Shown here: piece by piece, positions 52,504 through 62,943 of the stretch
Position numbering within the stretch: position 1 is the stretch's first letter
Layout: every line of letters begins with the position of its first letter
NCBI GenBank assembly: GCA_949358305.1
Contig: OX442319.1
Location: 9,734,001 to 9,798,000 of the forward strand
DNA from: Strigamia acuminata
Taxonomy: Eukaryota > Arthropoda > Chilopoda > Geophilomorpha > Linotaeniidae
Length of the DNA stretch: 64,000 bases
Direction: 5' to 3'
The notes under the pieces: generated by a model
The model's input: the letters and a program-made list of their open reading frames with translations, nothing else
Told to the model about the DNA's origin: nothing
The model's database searches: none
Program-made: the position numbers and the translations under genes

Positions 52504-54114
52504 ATGGTCAAGAAGATACCGATTAAAAAGCGGCGAATCGTGATTCAGTCGAGCTCTTCAGAGGAGGACAATACGCCAACAGTCAACCCGACCATCGTAA
52601 CGGTCCCGGGAGCGCCAAACACTCCTATTGTGCTCGACCAAAAAGGATGGGACATATTAACTTGGGCCCGAAACAACCCAGATGCTCTCCCAAAGGAAAT
52701 TCGCCCCAAAACGGCTGTACCCAAAACGGCGATGGAGGTTACCCAAGAAACCTTCATTATACCAAAAAAGGACAGTTTCTCCAAAAGCCATCCTTTACAG
52801 CCGATCCATAAACCAAGTACGAGTCGAATGAACGATTCGTCAACCTCTCATGAGAGAAGTCTGGACGAGATTGTCCAATTAGAGGCGAATCGAAATCCCG
52901 AGGGAAATCGCCATCAAGACAACAAACGTAAACAGCGAGAGTACGTTCATTACGACTCGCCGCCACCCACGACTTCGCGCGAAGTAGTGTATACTCCCAG
53001 ATATAATACGGCTAGAGGGAAACGTACGTTTGTGTCCACCAGAGCCCCCAAACTGCAGCCGATGACTGCTCAACAAAGAGCAGCTAATAAGCAAGAAAAG
53101 GCACTACGTCGAAAAGCCGCCTGCGATCGCGATCTGGAATTGGGAATTCCACACGACAATTTGGAGCTCGCGAAGGGCGAAATACCGTGCCCTTTTTGTT
53201 TCGGGGTCGGCTGGATGTCCGGCTCCGGGACCGGATGCCATTTGGCATCGTGCGGTAATTGTCTCGGATCGAAACGACGATTAAAAATCCAACCCTGGAA
53301 CCCAAAGTTTGTTTCGTTCGTGGTTAAAGGGTTGTTCGATCCAGAACCCCGAAAATGGGCAACCTGCCACCTTTGTAAAGCTTTATTATCTAACGATGGC
53401 AAAGCTGTATACCAGGATCCCGAATTTATGAATTCGCGAAGAACGCCCCTTGGCCTTCAAATGGGTTTGGAAAAAATGCCAAGTGTTGTCTGCGTAGATA
53501 ATGCGACCCAAACGGAAGAAGCCGTATTGGTCCCCATGCCAAATATCGCGGAACAAGGGATTTCAAACGAATTCTTAATCGAACCCTACCAAGTTCCCCC
53601 GAACACCAAGATAGGACAATTATTCGTTTGGGAGGTCGAATACTACTACCCCATCGTAGCTCGACTTGCAATAATAATTTCGCGCCAATTGATTACGGGT
53701 CTTCCCGATCCAATAACGGTAGGATATGTGACCAGGATCATGCAAATGATCTTGAATCCACGTCGCGTTGAAGGCTTCAACATTTTGGAGCACCTTTGGA
53801 ATCTGCTTGTGGGAAAAATCGCAGATGAGATGAAGAATCAAATATGTGAAGGCTGGATTTTGGTTTTGCCCCCGGTGATTGACATCTACGAAGATCTCAA
53901 AAAGATGATCAATGAAGAAGACGGATCGACTGATCAGCCTGAAGAAGGGGATAAAACACCCGAGACTCCCATCACCACGGAAGTTGTCGCGACCACTGCA
54001 TTCTTCATAGATCGACAACCGGAACAACCTCTTCCCGCCAAGAAACGTGGCAAAAGCTCCTCTTCGAAGGATAGGCAAAAGCTCTCCACTGAGGTCGAAA
54101 AAAGTCAAGATTAA
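52504..54114 (+). CDS. G1 third ORF, 536 aa, cysteine-rich, unidentified
   Basis: ATG at 52504 (MVKKIPIKKRRIVIQSSSS). The N-terminus has a basic cluster followed by a hydrophobic/acidic IVIQSSSSEED run, NLS- and SUMO-interaction-like (inference). Residues about 100-200 are basic and low-complexity. A Cys/His cluster near residues 230-295 (CPFCFGVGW...GCHLASCGNCLG; later CHLCKALL) could bind zinc. The C-terminal half is mixed alpha/hydrophobic (VARLAIIISRQLITG) and ends with a Lys/Ser/Glu-rich tail. No signal peptide, furin-like site or C-terminal membrane anchor is visible, so it does not look like an errantivirus Env. Position between pol and the 3' LTR is where env or accessory genes lie. 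Expression would need splicing or reinitiation. Confidence 0.75.
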   Translation: MVKKIPIKKRRIVIQSSSSEEDNTPTVNPTIVTVPGAPNTPIVLDQKGWDILTWARNNPDALPKEIRPKTAVPKTAMEVTQETFIIPKKDSFSKSHPLQPIHKPSTSRMNDSSTSHERSLDEIVQLEANRNPEGNRHQDNKRKQREYVHYDSPPPTTSREVVYTPRYNTARGKRTFVSTRAPKLQPMTAQQRAANKQEKALRRKAACDRDLELGIPHDNLELAKGEIPCPFCFGVGWMSGSGTGCHLASCGNCLGSKRRLKIQPWNPKFVSFVVKGLFDPEPRKWATCHLCKALLSNDGKAVYQDPEFMNSRRTPLGLQMGLEKMPSVVCVDNATQTEEAVLVPMPNIAEQGISNEFLIEPYQVPPNTKIGQLFVWEVEYYYPIVARLAIIISRQLITGLPDPITVGYVTRIMQMILNPRRVEGFNILEHLWNLLVGKIADEMKNQICEGWILVLPPVIDIYEDLKKMINEEDGSTDQPEEGDKTPETPITTEVVATTAFFIDRQPEQPLPAKKRGKSSSSKDRQKLSTEVEKSQD

Positions 54115-54470
54115 GCAGAATTTCGAATTTAAAATACTAAGTTATTTGTTCTGTGATAAAAGAATTTAATATGTAACCGAAAATTACTTTAACTAAGTTT
54201 TTTGTAAGAAGTGCTTTTTCGATATAAGAAAAGGACTTCATGTTTATCTTTTTAAATAACCAAACTATTTTTTTATAACCGTCTCCGTAAGGAGAAAATA
54301 AAACAGTTTTTGAGCATCCTAATGTTGAGAACAGGTTTATTAAAAACACTCATGAACTTTATGAAATTAAATAGTAAAATATTTAATGAGGTAGATGAAT
54401 TTGACACAAAAGATATTCCTAAAGAATAACATAAAATATAGAAGTATATGTTTAGTTATTAAGGGGGATG
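54115..54470 (+). other. G1 3' untranslated region and polypurine tract
   Basis: AT-rich, no gene; AATAAA near 54297. AAGGGGGATG at 54461-54470 directly precedes the 3' LTR and is the likely polypurine tract. Confidence 0.7.
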
Positions 54471-56121
54471 TGTGACAAATTAGCAATAGATGGCGCCACT
54501 AGTACTAGCGGCAAATTCAACCTCGAACTTACTATTTTGCGTAGAAATAGTCCACAAACATATTATTATGTTTGTTACGAATAAATGTAATTTAAATCGT
54601 TAATATAAAGTTATATTATCAATATTCAATTAGACAAAGCAGGTATTCTTGCTTTGTCACGGGTACGCGACATGAAACCCATTTTCAGAATGCATTTCCG
54701 TTCTGTGTATCCATTTCCTGCCCCCGGTATCCAGTTCCGGTTTGTGCTAAAAGATTAGCATAAACCCAATTTGCATCTCCGTATCCACTTCCTGCGGTAC
54801 GAGATTGGTGGAACTTAATCCCACCAAGTATAAAACTCCCTGACAACAGGAAGTTAAGTTAGTTCTTGATTTCTGGTTATTTGGTATGTTCCGCATGTCA
54901 AATAACTGTTTCTTACTCAGGGCATGGGCCTACCGGTCCATGCATAGCATGGCTCTGCTGAGCCATGCAACCCCCGTCAACTGAAGGCGAAGTTCGGACT
55001 GTTAATGTTTCCGTCAAACGGTCTTGCCGAGGAGAACGCCTCCCGCATAAGTATCCTCGTGGTCGGACAATAGAATCACGTGTGATACCAAAGTATTTAG
55101 TAACCGTTAGTAGCACTGTTACTGAAAGAGATTGACTCCATCACTTGATGGTGCCAAAGCAGTCTGCATGCAAAACATGCAGTTACCGCCAGTAGCACTA
55201 TGTGTTTGGGAAAGTTATATCTCTTCGGTGATGGTGCCAAAGCAGTCTACTTATGAGTAGTATCTCGGGTGATTAATTCTGTTGTGCAGAACTGCGGGCT
55301 ATATCCCCCTGAATACCAGTGCCGTCTCTCACCGCACTGTTATTTAGGGCACGCGCGATACTGTTCTGCTCAGCAAGGCGAACTTTGACGGCAATTGTGT
55401 GTTGCGATGTTTAATCTTTATTATATTTTGTAGTTGATAAAAAACCTTAATTGTTTAAACTTGGCAACAAGTTAACAACCGAAGTAAGTCACGAGACTTA
55501 TTTCACTGTATGACGAATCAAATTCGTAACAATAAATTGAATACAATTTATTGAGTTAATTTATTAAACTCACAACATCGCGAATTAAATATAATTCGCA
55601 AGCGGAACCTTGGCGAATAAATGACTTCATTTATTCATTACCAATTTCCAACCCTAGTTGTGGCGGTGCACATGAGTCAACCGCACCTCTCGGATCGAAC
55701 CAAGAAGCATTACACGGACCATTACACGATACGAACCAGGAACGCGAAGGAACCAGTTCCACGATTACGACGCGCCGACGGAAGCCGCGAGGACACAGCC
55801 AGCCCGGCTACGTATAGACGACATCTTTAACTCGGTCGAGCGGGCGTTTTGCCGTTCCCGAACCCCGGATCACCAATAACCGTAATCATATTATTTTAGG
55901 GCCATTCGGCCATTTTATTTGTATAGTTTAATTTACTATTAACTTGCCTAATGTCGGCATTAGTCATTTGTATAACTTAGATTTGTTTATATTGTTTGAT
56001 AACAATAAATGTCTTGTTTTGATAACTCTGTTGTATTTATTTTATCTCGTATTATTCACTATTTCACGCGACTTATACCCGGTACTATCATGCGATAGGA
56101 GTTGTGGTCGTCACCGTCACA
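54471..56121 (+). repeat. G1 3' LTR
   Basis: 1651 bp, apparently identical to the 5' LTR. All the hairpins listed for the 5' LTR recur 11,484 bp further on; the seven-hairpin cluster is at 55458-55636. The LRR copy 9 exon resumes right after it. Confidence 0.93.
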
Positions 56122-57050
56122 CCACATTTGAAGAAGCTGATGCTGCGTTATTTCCCTGGTGTAACGGATCAAGGAATAGAGTTTCTTTACTCACCACAAT
56201 CGGTGACGAAAGAGTTGGTGGAGTTGGGGGTCTGGCGGACAGATGTGACTGTAACTGGAGCAGAAAGAGCCTTAACGCACTTGACTCGTCTCGAATTCCT
56301 AGAGTGCAGCTACTTGTATAGGGATGACACAATTCGTCTTCTGAAATCCCTGTCGGAGCAAAAGTTGTTGTTTGTCGGGTTCAAAGAAAAGTCACTAAGC
56401 CTTACAGATGAGACGGAAGAAATCTACAGCTGCGACAACTTGTTTCCTAAACTCCCGCAGATTTTTCCAAATTTACGCTTCCTCGAAATCGAAGAGGACT
56501 TGGAAACAGATTGCTTACTTCACTTGCGATCTTTAGCAAAAATTGAAAAATTACATCTCTATGCCAGCATAACTTTGCTTCCATGCGACAACTATACTTA
56601 CCACACCAATTTCCATCCGAAACTCTGTATCCATTCAATGTTAAACGCCACACTAAGTCTTCAGTTTTTTACCATTATCAACGTGACCAATTTGGGATGC
56701 AATCACAGTAATGAAAAAGCTACGATGATCAATTCGAGTGTTGTTCATTTATCACTATCAGGAAGTGGTGAAGGTGAAACACTAGCAATGCAGAAATGTC
56801 TAGGCTTGTGTCCTAGTGTCAGAACCTTGGAATTGGCTGGATCTGGATAAGACGAAATGCAGATCAGGACGGACAGCGTGAATTTAAAAAAATTCAACAC
56901 ATCTGCGTCTAAATCGGCTGCATATGAAAACTGTTGAATTATTAGCGAAGAACTGTGAAAAGTTACAAGTGCTAAATTTAATTCAACACTTACCAACAAC
57001 AAGCGAGGAATCCGCGTGCTTCCAAAAACACATTCCTTGTGTTAAGGTTA

Positions 57051-57234
57051 TGCTGTGTTCGGACTTCACTGCATGTTTTGTGTAGTGACGTTATCTTTGC
57101 CTCAGGCGCTGTACCCCCAGCGCCACCTTGGAGCTTGACCCCGAATAAAGCACTTGTTAGTTCTTAGCCTAATATGACTGACCTTTCATTTCAACCATCC
57201 TCAACATAATTTGTTATTAGTAAGATATATACTA
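57051..57234 (+). repeat. G2 5' LTR
   Basis: 184 bp, contains GAATAAAGC near 57144 as a poly(A)-signal candidate and the CAGGCGCTG/CAGCGCC inverted words near 57102. Confidence 0.9.
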
Positions 57235-57236
57235 AA

Positions 57237-57253
57237 TGGCGACGAGATAGGAT
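57237..57253 (+). other. G2 candidate primer-binding site (tRNA-Ser, partial)
   Basis: TGGCGACGAG starts two bases after the LTR and matches the CCA end of a tRNA-Ser (GCU type) for 10 nt; the next bases (ATAGGAT) match only with a gap. Confidence 0.5.
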
Positions 57254-57429
57254 CCGAAATCCACGTTCAACTAATGAATCCAGTAGCGACGCAAGTTTTT
57301 TCGTGTTTTTCGAACTTTTTGACCACTTTTTCGGCCCGTTGCTGACCACGCCGTCCCGACGTTAGGCCTACGTTCCATTGTCACGTTTTCCTCGCGTTTT
57401 CGTACTCAACGCCGACTTTTGCCATCAAT

Positions 57430-60400
57430 ATGTCAGCTCTAAAAGGGACACCGCGGGAATACGATCCAACAGAGGATTGGGGCCTGTATTGCAAGCGTAT
57501 GACAAGTATTTTTGCTTGCAATAAGATCGTCGATGACCAGGAGAAGGTCCATACGCTCTTGTCGTACGTCGGCATGCCGACCTTCAAGCAGCTGGACACG
57601 CTCGCGGCGCCGAAGGAAGCTGCTGAATTGAAGTACGCGGACCTTGTGGCCTTGATGCAGAAAAATGCACGCGCGAAGCCGCTCGTGCTGGGAGAAATTC
57701 GCCGTTTTCACCGCCGTGATCGACTGCCGAATGAAACCGTGCTGGAGTATTCTCTCGCTCTTCAGGACCTGGCCCAAAACTGTGAGTTCGCCGATAAAAC
57801 CAACGAATTGAGAAATCGCTTTCTTTGTGGCCTCCAGAATGAGCAAGTGCAACAGGCGCTCACGTTAAAAAAAGATTTGACGTTCGACGACGCGGTCGAG
57901 TTCGCTGCCGCTGCTGAAGTGTCGCAAAAGGAATTTTCGACGATCGCGACGCAAAATGCGTCGGCGCTGCCGGTGCACAAACTCCAACACGACTCCAGGC
58001 CACGTCACGATGCGTTTAAGGGTAGAAAACGCTCCTCGAGGGGCACTACCTCATCTCAAGCAGTCCGCCAACCATCCAACTCGAAAGGAAATGCGTCGGC
58101 GTGTTCTGCTTGCGGCAGTAAGTCGCACACGCGTGAAGCGTGCCGTTTTCGCGATGCCACGTGCCACGGATGCGGAAAAACTGGCCACATCAAACCAGTT
58201 TGCCGGTCGGTCTTGAAGTCACCAGCTCCAGTCCATGCAGTCGAGATGCCACAACAGCTCACGTACTACGCTGTCGAGCCGGATTTGACGACGACCGTCA
58301 ACGCGATTGGCATTAAAGCCACACAACCAATTATTTTGGCCATTAAAATTGCTAATGTCAATCTCCTAATGGAAATGGACACGGGAGCAGGCGCTACATT
58401 TATAAATCTCGAAACTTACACTAAATATTTTTCAAATTTTCCATTGCAGCCCCTTCCGATCCAGATGAATACGTATGGCGGCACAACACTCCGAATGGAA
58501 GGGGTTTGCGAAGTTCCGGTTCGTCATCGTGATCGCGATTTTCGTTTGCCGTTGTGCGTGGCGACTCACGGCCCCGTCCCACTTCTTGGCCGCGACTGGC
58601 TCGAAGCATTTGGTTTGCTGTCGAAAACTGGCGACCTGGTGGGCGCAGAAGTATTTTCGTTGTCCACATCGACGCCAACGCCCGAGAAGCTCGATACACC
58701 GTCGTCCAACAGATTGGACGAGATTTTGGAACGTCATGCCAACGTTTTTCGCGATGAAATCGGATGCTACAACGTGCACAAGGTCCACATCGATATCGAT
58801 CCGGCCGTGCAACCGATATTTTTGAAGAATTACCCAGTTCCACTCGCGATGAAGCCACGACTGGAGGAAGAGCTGCGCAGACTGCAGGATTTAGGTATCA
58901 TAACTCCTGTCGCTTCTTCTAAATGGGCGACACCTATTATGCATGTCCTTAAATCAGATGGCACGTTAAAGATAGCGGGATGCTATAATAGAACCATAAA
59001 TAAGGCGGTTCTCCCCAACTCTTACCCTTTACCTCTGTTTGAAGATGTTGCAGCGAAGTTGTCGGGCGGTGAGACGTATTCTACTCTTGATATGAATCAC
59101 GCCTACAACCAGCTGGAGTTGGATGCAGAGAGTAAATTGGTGTGCACAATTAATACCCACTTGGGTCTCTTCACAGTAAATAGACTTTTTTACGGGATAT
59201 CCAGCGCGCCGGCAATCTTCCAACGCGAGATGGACAAATTAACAGCCAAAGTCGAGAGTACGCAGCCGTTCATTGATGATTCGGCCGTGACCGGTGCAAC
59301 AAACGCAACGCACTTATGCAACCTGGATCAATTATTGGGTGCATTTAACAAAGCCAATTTAACATTAAATAGGAAAAAGTGCAAGTTTTTGCGTGCTTGT
59401 GTGCAGTTTTTGGGGCTGAACATTTCCAAGCTAGGAATCACGCCAGTGGACTCAAAATTGGCTCCACTACGCAACGCCATGCAGCCAACCGACGTTTTAT
59501 CGCTCAAATCGTTCCTGGGGCTCATAAACTATTATGGCAAATTTATTAATAATTTATCCACTTTATTAGAGCCGCTTTACCGCCTCACGCGCGACGATAC
59601 GCCGTGGACATGGGGACAGGAACAACACAAGGCCTGGACGAAGGTCAAGGCTGCAGTAACTGTCGATTCAGCGCTGGCACACTACGACGCGAAGAAGCAA
59701 CTTTATCTGACCGTTGATGCCTCGCCGGTCGGTGTGGGCGCCTTTATTTCCCACGTAGAAAATGGAATCCATCGTCCAATTGCCTTTGCGAGTTCCCTCT
59801 TGTCCAGCGCGCAGAAAAATTATGCGCAAATCGACCGTGAAGGTCTTGCGATCGTTTATGGCGTTCGCCGCTTCCATCACCACCTGTTTGGGAGAAAATT
59901 CATTTTACGAACTGACCACAAACCGCTGGTGGCCATTTTCGGAGAGAAGAAAGGATGCAATCAAATTGTCGCCGCTCGCCTGCACCGGTGGGCAATTTTC
60001 CTGAGTGCCTACGATTATGCTATCGAGCATGTGCCTGCGGTCGACAACCAAATTGCAGATGGATTGTCTCGCAATCCTCAACCTGTTGTCGACGGTCGAG
60101 AAGACCTCGACATGCACGTTAACGAAATATTTTCCGTTTCTCTTTCGCAGTTTCCAGTATCGCAAGCAGCCTTGCGTGCAGCATACGACGCAGACGCCCA
60201 ATTGCAAGCAGTTCTGCAGTGCATCCGAGACGAATGGAAATCAAAGACACCTGACTTAATAAATTTTTATAAGCACAGGTCCGCCTTTTCCACACATGGA
60301 CCATTCTTGTTCCTGTCGGAGCGTTTGGTCGTGCCAGAGCAGCTTCGCCGTGCAGTCCTGACGGAGTTGCATGCAGGACATTTCGGAATCGTTCGCACCA

Positions 60401-61488
60401 AGTCGCTCGCTCGCTCAACAGTTTGGTGGCCGTCAATCGACCGTGACATCGAGTCGATGGTGCGTTCGTGCGACGTGTGCCAGCGCGCACTCCCGGATCC
60501 GCCAAAGACGTCCGACCTGCGTTGGCCCATTCCCGACGAAATTTGGGGGCGAATCCACCTCGATTTCGCCGGCCCCTTCCATGGCAAAATGTTCCTGCTG
60601 GCTGTGGATGCGCGCACCAAGTGGTGCGAAGTTCGTATGATGACCGCCACTACCTCGAAAGCAACAATTGCGGTTTTAAAATGTTGGTTTAAACGTCACG
60701 GCTTGCCGATCCACGTTCATTCCGACAATGGGCCGCAATTCACTTCAGCGGAATTTGTTGACTTCCTGTCACGGAACGGCATCCGACAAACTCGTTCACC
60801 GCCTTTCCACCCAGCTACCAACGGAGCAGTGGAAGGCTTCGTGAAGACATTTAAAAATCAAGTCAAAAAATTTCTAAATTTGAATTTGAGCATTTCAGAA
60901 GCCGTTGACCAATTTTTAATTGCCTATCGCTCGACCCCGCACGTTTCTACACGGACTACGCCGTCCGAGGCATTTCTACAACGAACTGTCCGTACCAGAT
61001 TACATTTGTTGAACCCCCGCTTAATGCCGGAACCAACAACTGTGGAAACGCGCCGTTCCTTCGAGCCTGGGGAATTGGTGTTCGCGCGCGACTATTCGCA
61101 CGCCGCGAGATGGGTTCCTGGAGTAATATCGCAGAAGACATCGTCCACCACGTACGATGTGGCCGTCGGAAATGCCATAATTTGGAACCGACATGCGGAC
61201 CAGCTCCGAAAACGCCAGACTCTGCACGCTCAAACTCCGGAGGGGGGAGGGAATCGCGGACATTTTCCTTTGATAATTGACGACTCAAACCTCGGTAACA
61301 CACCGCCAGTTGTACAACCGCAAGTCCTAGTTGCTCCTCCCAATTCACCCAATCTCCCTAACGTTCGTAATGCTTCTCCAGCTCCTACACCTCCTCCTGT
61401 TCCCGTCAATACTCCTGTTGTGCCGTACCGCCATCCTCAGCGTATCCGCAACCCGACACAATTTTACGGATATAATAACAGTGATTAA
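57430..61488 (+). CDS. G2 Gag-Pol polyprotein, 1352 aa
   Basis: ATG at 57430 (MSALKGTPREYDPTEDWGLY). Gag has FHRRDRLPNETVLEYSLALQ-type capsid wording and two zinc knuckles (CSACGSKSHTREAC; CHGCGKTGHIKPVC). Protease has EMDTGAGATFIN (Asp 58378). RT has KYPVPLAMKP-like entry sequence, STLDMNHAYNQL and an active-site box that reads FIDD (59269-59280) rather than YxDD; the upstream GDY box reads GCY. RNase H has LTVDASPVGVGAF, DREGLAIVYGVRRFHH and RTDHKPLVAI. Integrase has HAGHFGIVRTKSLAR...CDVCQ, LDFAGPFHG, SDNGPQFTS and NGAVEGFVKTF. The Pro-rich C-terminus ends at TAA 61486-61488. The frame is unbroken. Confidence 0.92.
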   Translation: MSALKGTPREYDPTEDWGLYCKRMTSIFACNKIVDDQEKVHTLLSYVGMPTFKQLDTLAAPKEAAELKYADLVALMQKNARAKPLVLGEIRRFHRRDRLPNETVLEYSLALQDLAQNCEFADKTNELRNRFLCGLQNEQVQQALTLKKDLTFDDAVEFAAAAEVSQKEFSTIATQNASALPVHKLQHDSRPRHDAFKGRKRSSRGTTSSQAVRQPSNSKGNASACSACGSKSHTREACRFRDATCHGCGKTGHIKPVCRSVLKSPAPVHAVEMPQQLTYYAVEPDLTTTVNAIGIKATQPIILAIKIANVNLLMEMDTGAGATFINLETYTKYFSNFPLQPLPIQMNTYGGTTLRMEGVCEVPVRHRDRDFRLPLCVATHGPVPLLGRDWLEAFGLLSKTGDLVGAEVFSLSTSTPTPEKLDTPSSNRLDEILERHANVFRDEIGCYNVHKVHIDIDPAVQPIFLKNYPVPLAMKPRLEEELRRLQDLGIITPVASSKWATPIMHVLKSDGTLKIAGCYNRTINKAVLPNSYPLPLFEDVAAKLSGGETYSTLDMNHAYNQLELDAESKLVCTINTHLGLFTVNRLFYGISSAPAIFQREMDKLTAKVESTQPFIDDSAVTGATNATHLCNLDQLLGAFNKANLTLNRKKCKFLRACVQFLGLNISKLGITPVDSKLAPLRNAMQPTDVLSLKSFLGLINYYGKFINNLSTLLEPLYRLTRDDTPWTWGQEQHKAWTKVKAAVTVDSALAHYDAKKQLYLTVDASPVGVGAFISHVENGIHRPIAFASSLLSSAQKNYAQIDREGLAIVYGVRRFHHHLFGRKFILRTDHKPLVAIFGEKKGCNQIVAARLHRWAIFLSAYDYAIEHVPAVDNQIADGLSRNPQPVVDGREDLDMHVNEIFSVSLSQFPVSQAALRAAYDADAQLQAVLQCIRDEWKSKTPDLINFYKHRSAFSTHGPFLFLSERLVVPEQLRRAVLTELHAGHFGIVRTKSLARSTVWWPSIDRDIESMVRSCDVCQRALPDPPKTSDLRWPIPDEIWGRIHLDFAGPFHGKMFLLAVDARTKWCEVRMMTATTSKATIAVLKCWFKRHGLPIHVHSDNGPQFTSAEFVDFLSRNGIRQTRSPPFHPATNGAVEGFVKTFKNQVKKFLNLNLSISEAVDQFLIAYRSTPHVSTRTTPSEAFLQRTVRTRLHLLNPRLMPEPTTVETRRSFEPGELVFARDYSHAARWVPGVISQKTSSTTYDVAVGNAIIWNRHADQLRKRQTLHAQTPEGGGNRGHFPLIIDDSNLGNTPPVVQPQVLVAPPNSPNLPNVRNASPAPTPPPVPVNTPVVPYRHPQRIRNPTQFYGYNNSD

Positions 61489-61588
61489 GTGTATTTGTTT
61501 TTATTAATCGAATTGGTACATTGTCTATCGTGAATGAATTCTATTATTGTATTTGTGATTTGATTAATGTGCCATTAATGGGGAATGA

Positions 61589-61772
61589 TGCTGTGTTCGG
61601 ACTTCACTGCATGTTTTGTGTAGTGACGTTATCTTTGCCTCAGGCGCTGTACCCCCAGCGCCACCTTGGAGCTTGACCCCGAATAAAGCACTTGTTAGTT
61701 CTTAGCCTAATATGACTGACCTTTCATTTCAACCATCCTCAACATAATTTGTTATTAGTAAGATATATACTA
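61589..61772 (+). repeat. G2 3' LTR
   Basis: 184 bp, identical by eye to the 5' LTR; followed by GGTTA and the end of LRR copy 9. Confidence 0.92.
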
Positions 61773-61834
61773 GGTTATGCATTGTTGCGGAGCCAGTGGA
61801 GTTCAAAAGCTTTTGTCTTTTTTGGGAGAGAATG

Positions 61835-62440
61835 ATTTCTTTATAAAATATTTAAACTTGAACACTTTTATTTTTCTAGTTATTACTAACATTAATTACA
61901 GCTTTACTAAAATCATTTCCAATTTTGATGAAACAAAATAACTGATAATTACAGAGTTGGGGCTCTTGTAATAAAATAAACATGTTCTCTCAAATTGATG
62001 TTATGCAACAATTGTAGCATGGCCTTTACAAGACACGGTATATAAAAACTATTTTATCTAACCTAGACCTAACCTAACGTTTTTTTTAAGATCTTAATCC
62101 TTTCTGCTATATTCGCCTCCGATGTAACCTTGCGCTTTTATTGCTCTTTTGTATATGTGACGCTGCCCGTGGCCAGCACTCTCTTATTCTGACCCTAAAA
62201 TAAAACACTCTTTAGTCCACTTTCAACTCATACAGTTGTCTATTTATTTCGCTGATGTATTAATCAGAGTTTAGTGTAAAAAAACACAACTTTCACCTCG
62301 TCTTTGACCATTTCCAATCGTTCTCTCGTCGACCAATCGGAAACCAATATCCTGTCACGTCGGGGATCTGTCTTCCAATGCTTTGCACATAAAAATATTT
62401 TTAGAAGATGAAAAATTCAATCGCACAGTGAAATGTCATA
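61835..62440. other. Intergenic, possible relic LTR
   Basis: 3' flank of copy 9, then a segment at about 62100-62260 whose order of words (TGTATATGTGACGCTGCC, AAAATAAAACACTCTTTAGTCC) recalls the G2 LTR (TGTGTAGTGACGTT, GAATAAAGCACTTGTTAGTTC). It may be a diverged solo LTR of a related element. No gene seen. Confidence 0.35.
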
Positions 62441-62715
62441 ATCGCCGGTTTCGTCCAAAGCAACCAAACAAGCAATGTCTTTGGCCATTTATGTTCTCAG
62501 CGATGGCGACAGCGATCAAAAGAAAAATGGAAATTAATCTAGAAGCGGACGAAAACGAACCAGCGAGAAAAAAGCAAAAACGGGAAGCCATCCTGATACA
62601 GTCGGAGGATGAGGAAGATGCTGCGGGAAGACCAGATCTCAATGTCCGAGACACGGTGCCCACTTTCTGGTACCGAGAAGTGGAAAAACCGGTCGTAACC
62701 GTCGAGAAATATTAA
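62441..62715 (+). pseudogene. Family-2 gene fragment, copy e
   Basis: The SKATKQAMSLAIY wording is present from about 62456. A deletion then shifts frame into KRKMEINLEADENEPARKKQK, which continues directly into REAILIQSEDEEDAAGRPD and ends REVEKPVVTVEKY at TAA 62713-62715. Compared with copy d, the whole middle (FSRKAVK... and the intron) is missing, so the frame from 62521 to the stop is open but composite. It lies just upstream of LRR copy 10. Confidence 0.5.
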
Positions 62716-62842
62716 TTAAAAGTAGGAACGAAGGAATCAAAGCAAAGAAGGACGAATCCGAAGAAAATCGTTAAAATGTGGAAAATTAGTCGAATTTCTT
62801 ATGTGGCAATAAAATAAATTTGAACAATTAATTAAGTCCGAG

Positions 62843-62857
62843 AGAAAGCCGCTTTCT
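62843..62857. promoter_or_regulatory. Conserved 15-bp dyad upstream of LRR copy 10
   Basis: AGAAAGCCGCTTTCT, identical to the copy 3 and copy 8 sites; last base 86 bp before the ATG at 62944. Confidence 0.4.
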
Positions 62858-62943
62858 AACAATGAAATAAATTTTAGTCATTCTTCATTCGATTCATCTA
62901 GATTGGAATTAGGCTTACACATGATAAGTAGTTTATAGAATAA

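Larger units (their letters stand above)
42987..56121 (+). mobile_element. G1: large Gypsy-type LTR retrotransposon with three ORFs, 13.1 kb
   Basis: LTRs 42987-44637 and 54471-56121 are both 1651 bp, start TGTGACAAAT and end CCGTCACA; I saw no difference between them. CCAC flanks the element (42983-42986, 56122-56125). Order: primer site, gag, frameshifted pol (protease-RT-RNase H-integrase), a third ORF, polypurine tract. RT before integrase places it in the Gypsy (Ty3) group. All frames are open, so it looks recently active. Confidence 0.93.
57051..61772 (+). mobile_element. G2: compact Gypsy-type LTR retrotransposon, 4.7 kb
   Basis: LTRs 57051-57234 and 61589-61772, 184 bp, identical by eye, start TGCTGTGTTCGG and end ATATATACTA (TG...TA). 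GGTTA flanks the element (57046-57050, 61773-61777). A single gag-pol ORF fills the interior, with a polypurine-like TGGGGAATGA just before the 3' LTR. The layout resembles the mag-like lineage of Gypsy elements. Confidence 0.92.
41997..61834 (+). pseudogene. LRR-family copy 9, dead gene split by two Gypsy-type elements
   Basis: Pieces: exon 1 from 41997 (MFNIPTLKSLSLKVVAD, in-frame TAG as in copy 2); exon 2 from 42187, whose donor reads CATAAC instead of CGTAAG; exon 3 near 42345-42510, with the acceptor deleted and a gap in the MIEMG region; exon 4 from 42797, interrupted at 42986 by element G1. It resumes at 56122 (HLKKLMLRYFPGVTDQGIEF), has TAA at 56848-56850 where copy 2 has TAT, and is interrupted again at 57050 by G2. 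It resumes at 61773 and shares copy 2's GGAGTTC/AAAAGC deletion. The gene was already non-functional before the elements arrived. Confidence 0.85.

Noticed and set aside
52504-54114. Envelope gene
   Set aside because: Location fits, but no signal peptide, protease cleavage site, fusion peptide or transmembrane anchor can be seen.
57439-61348. Many minus-strand and shifted ORFs of 65-145 codons in G2
   Set aside because: Shadows of a GC-richer, biased coding frame; none has recognisable domains.
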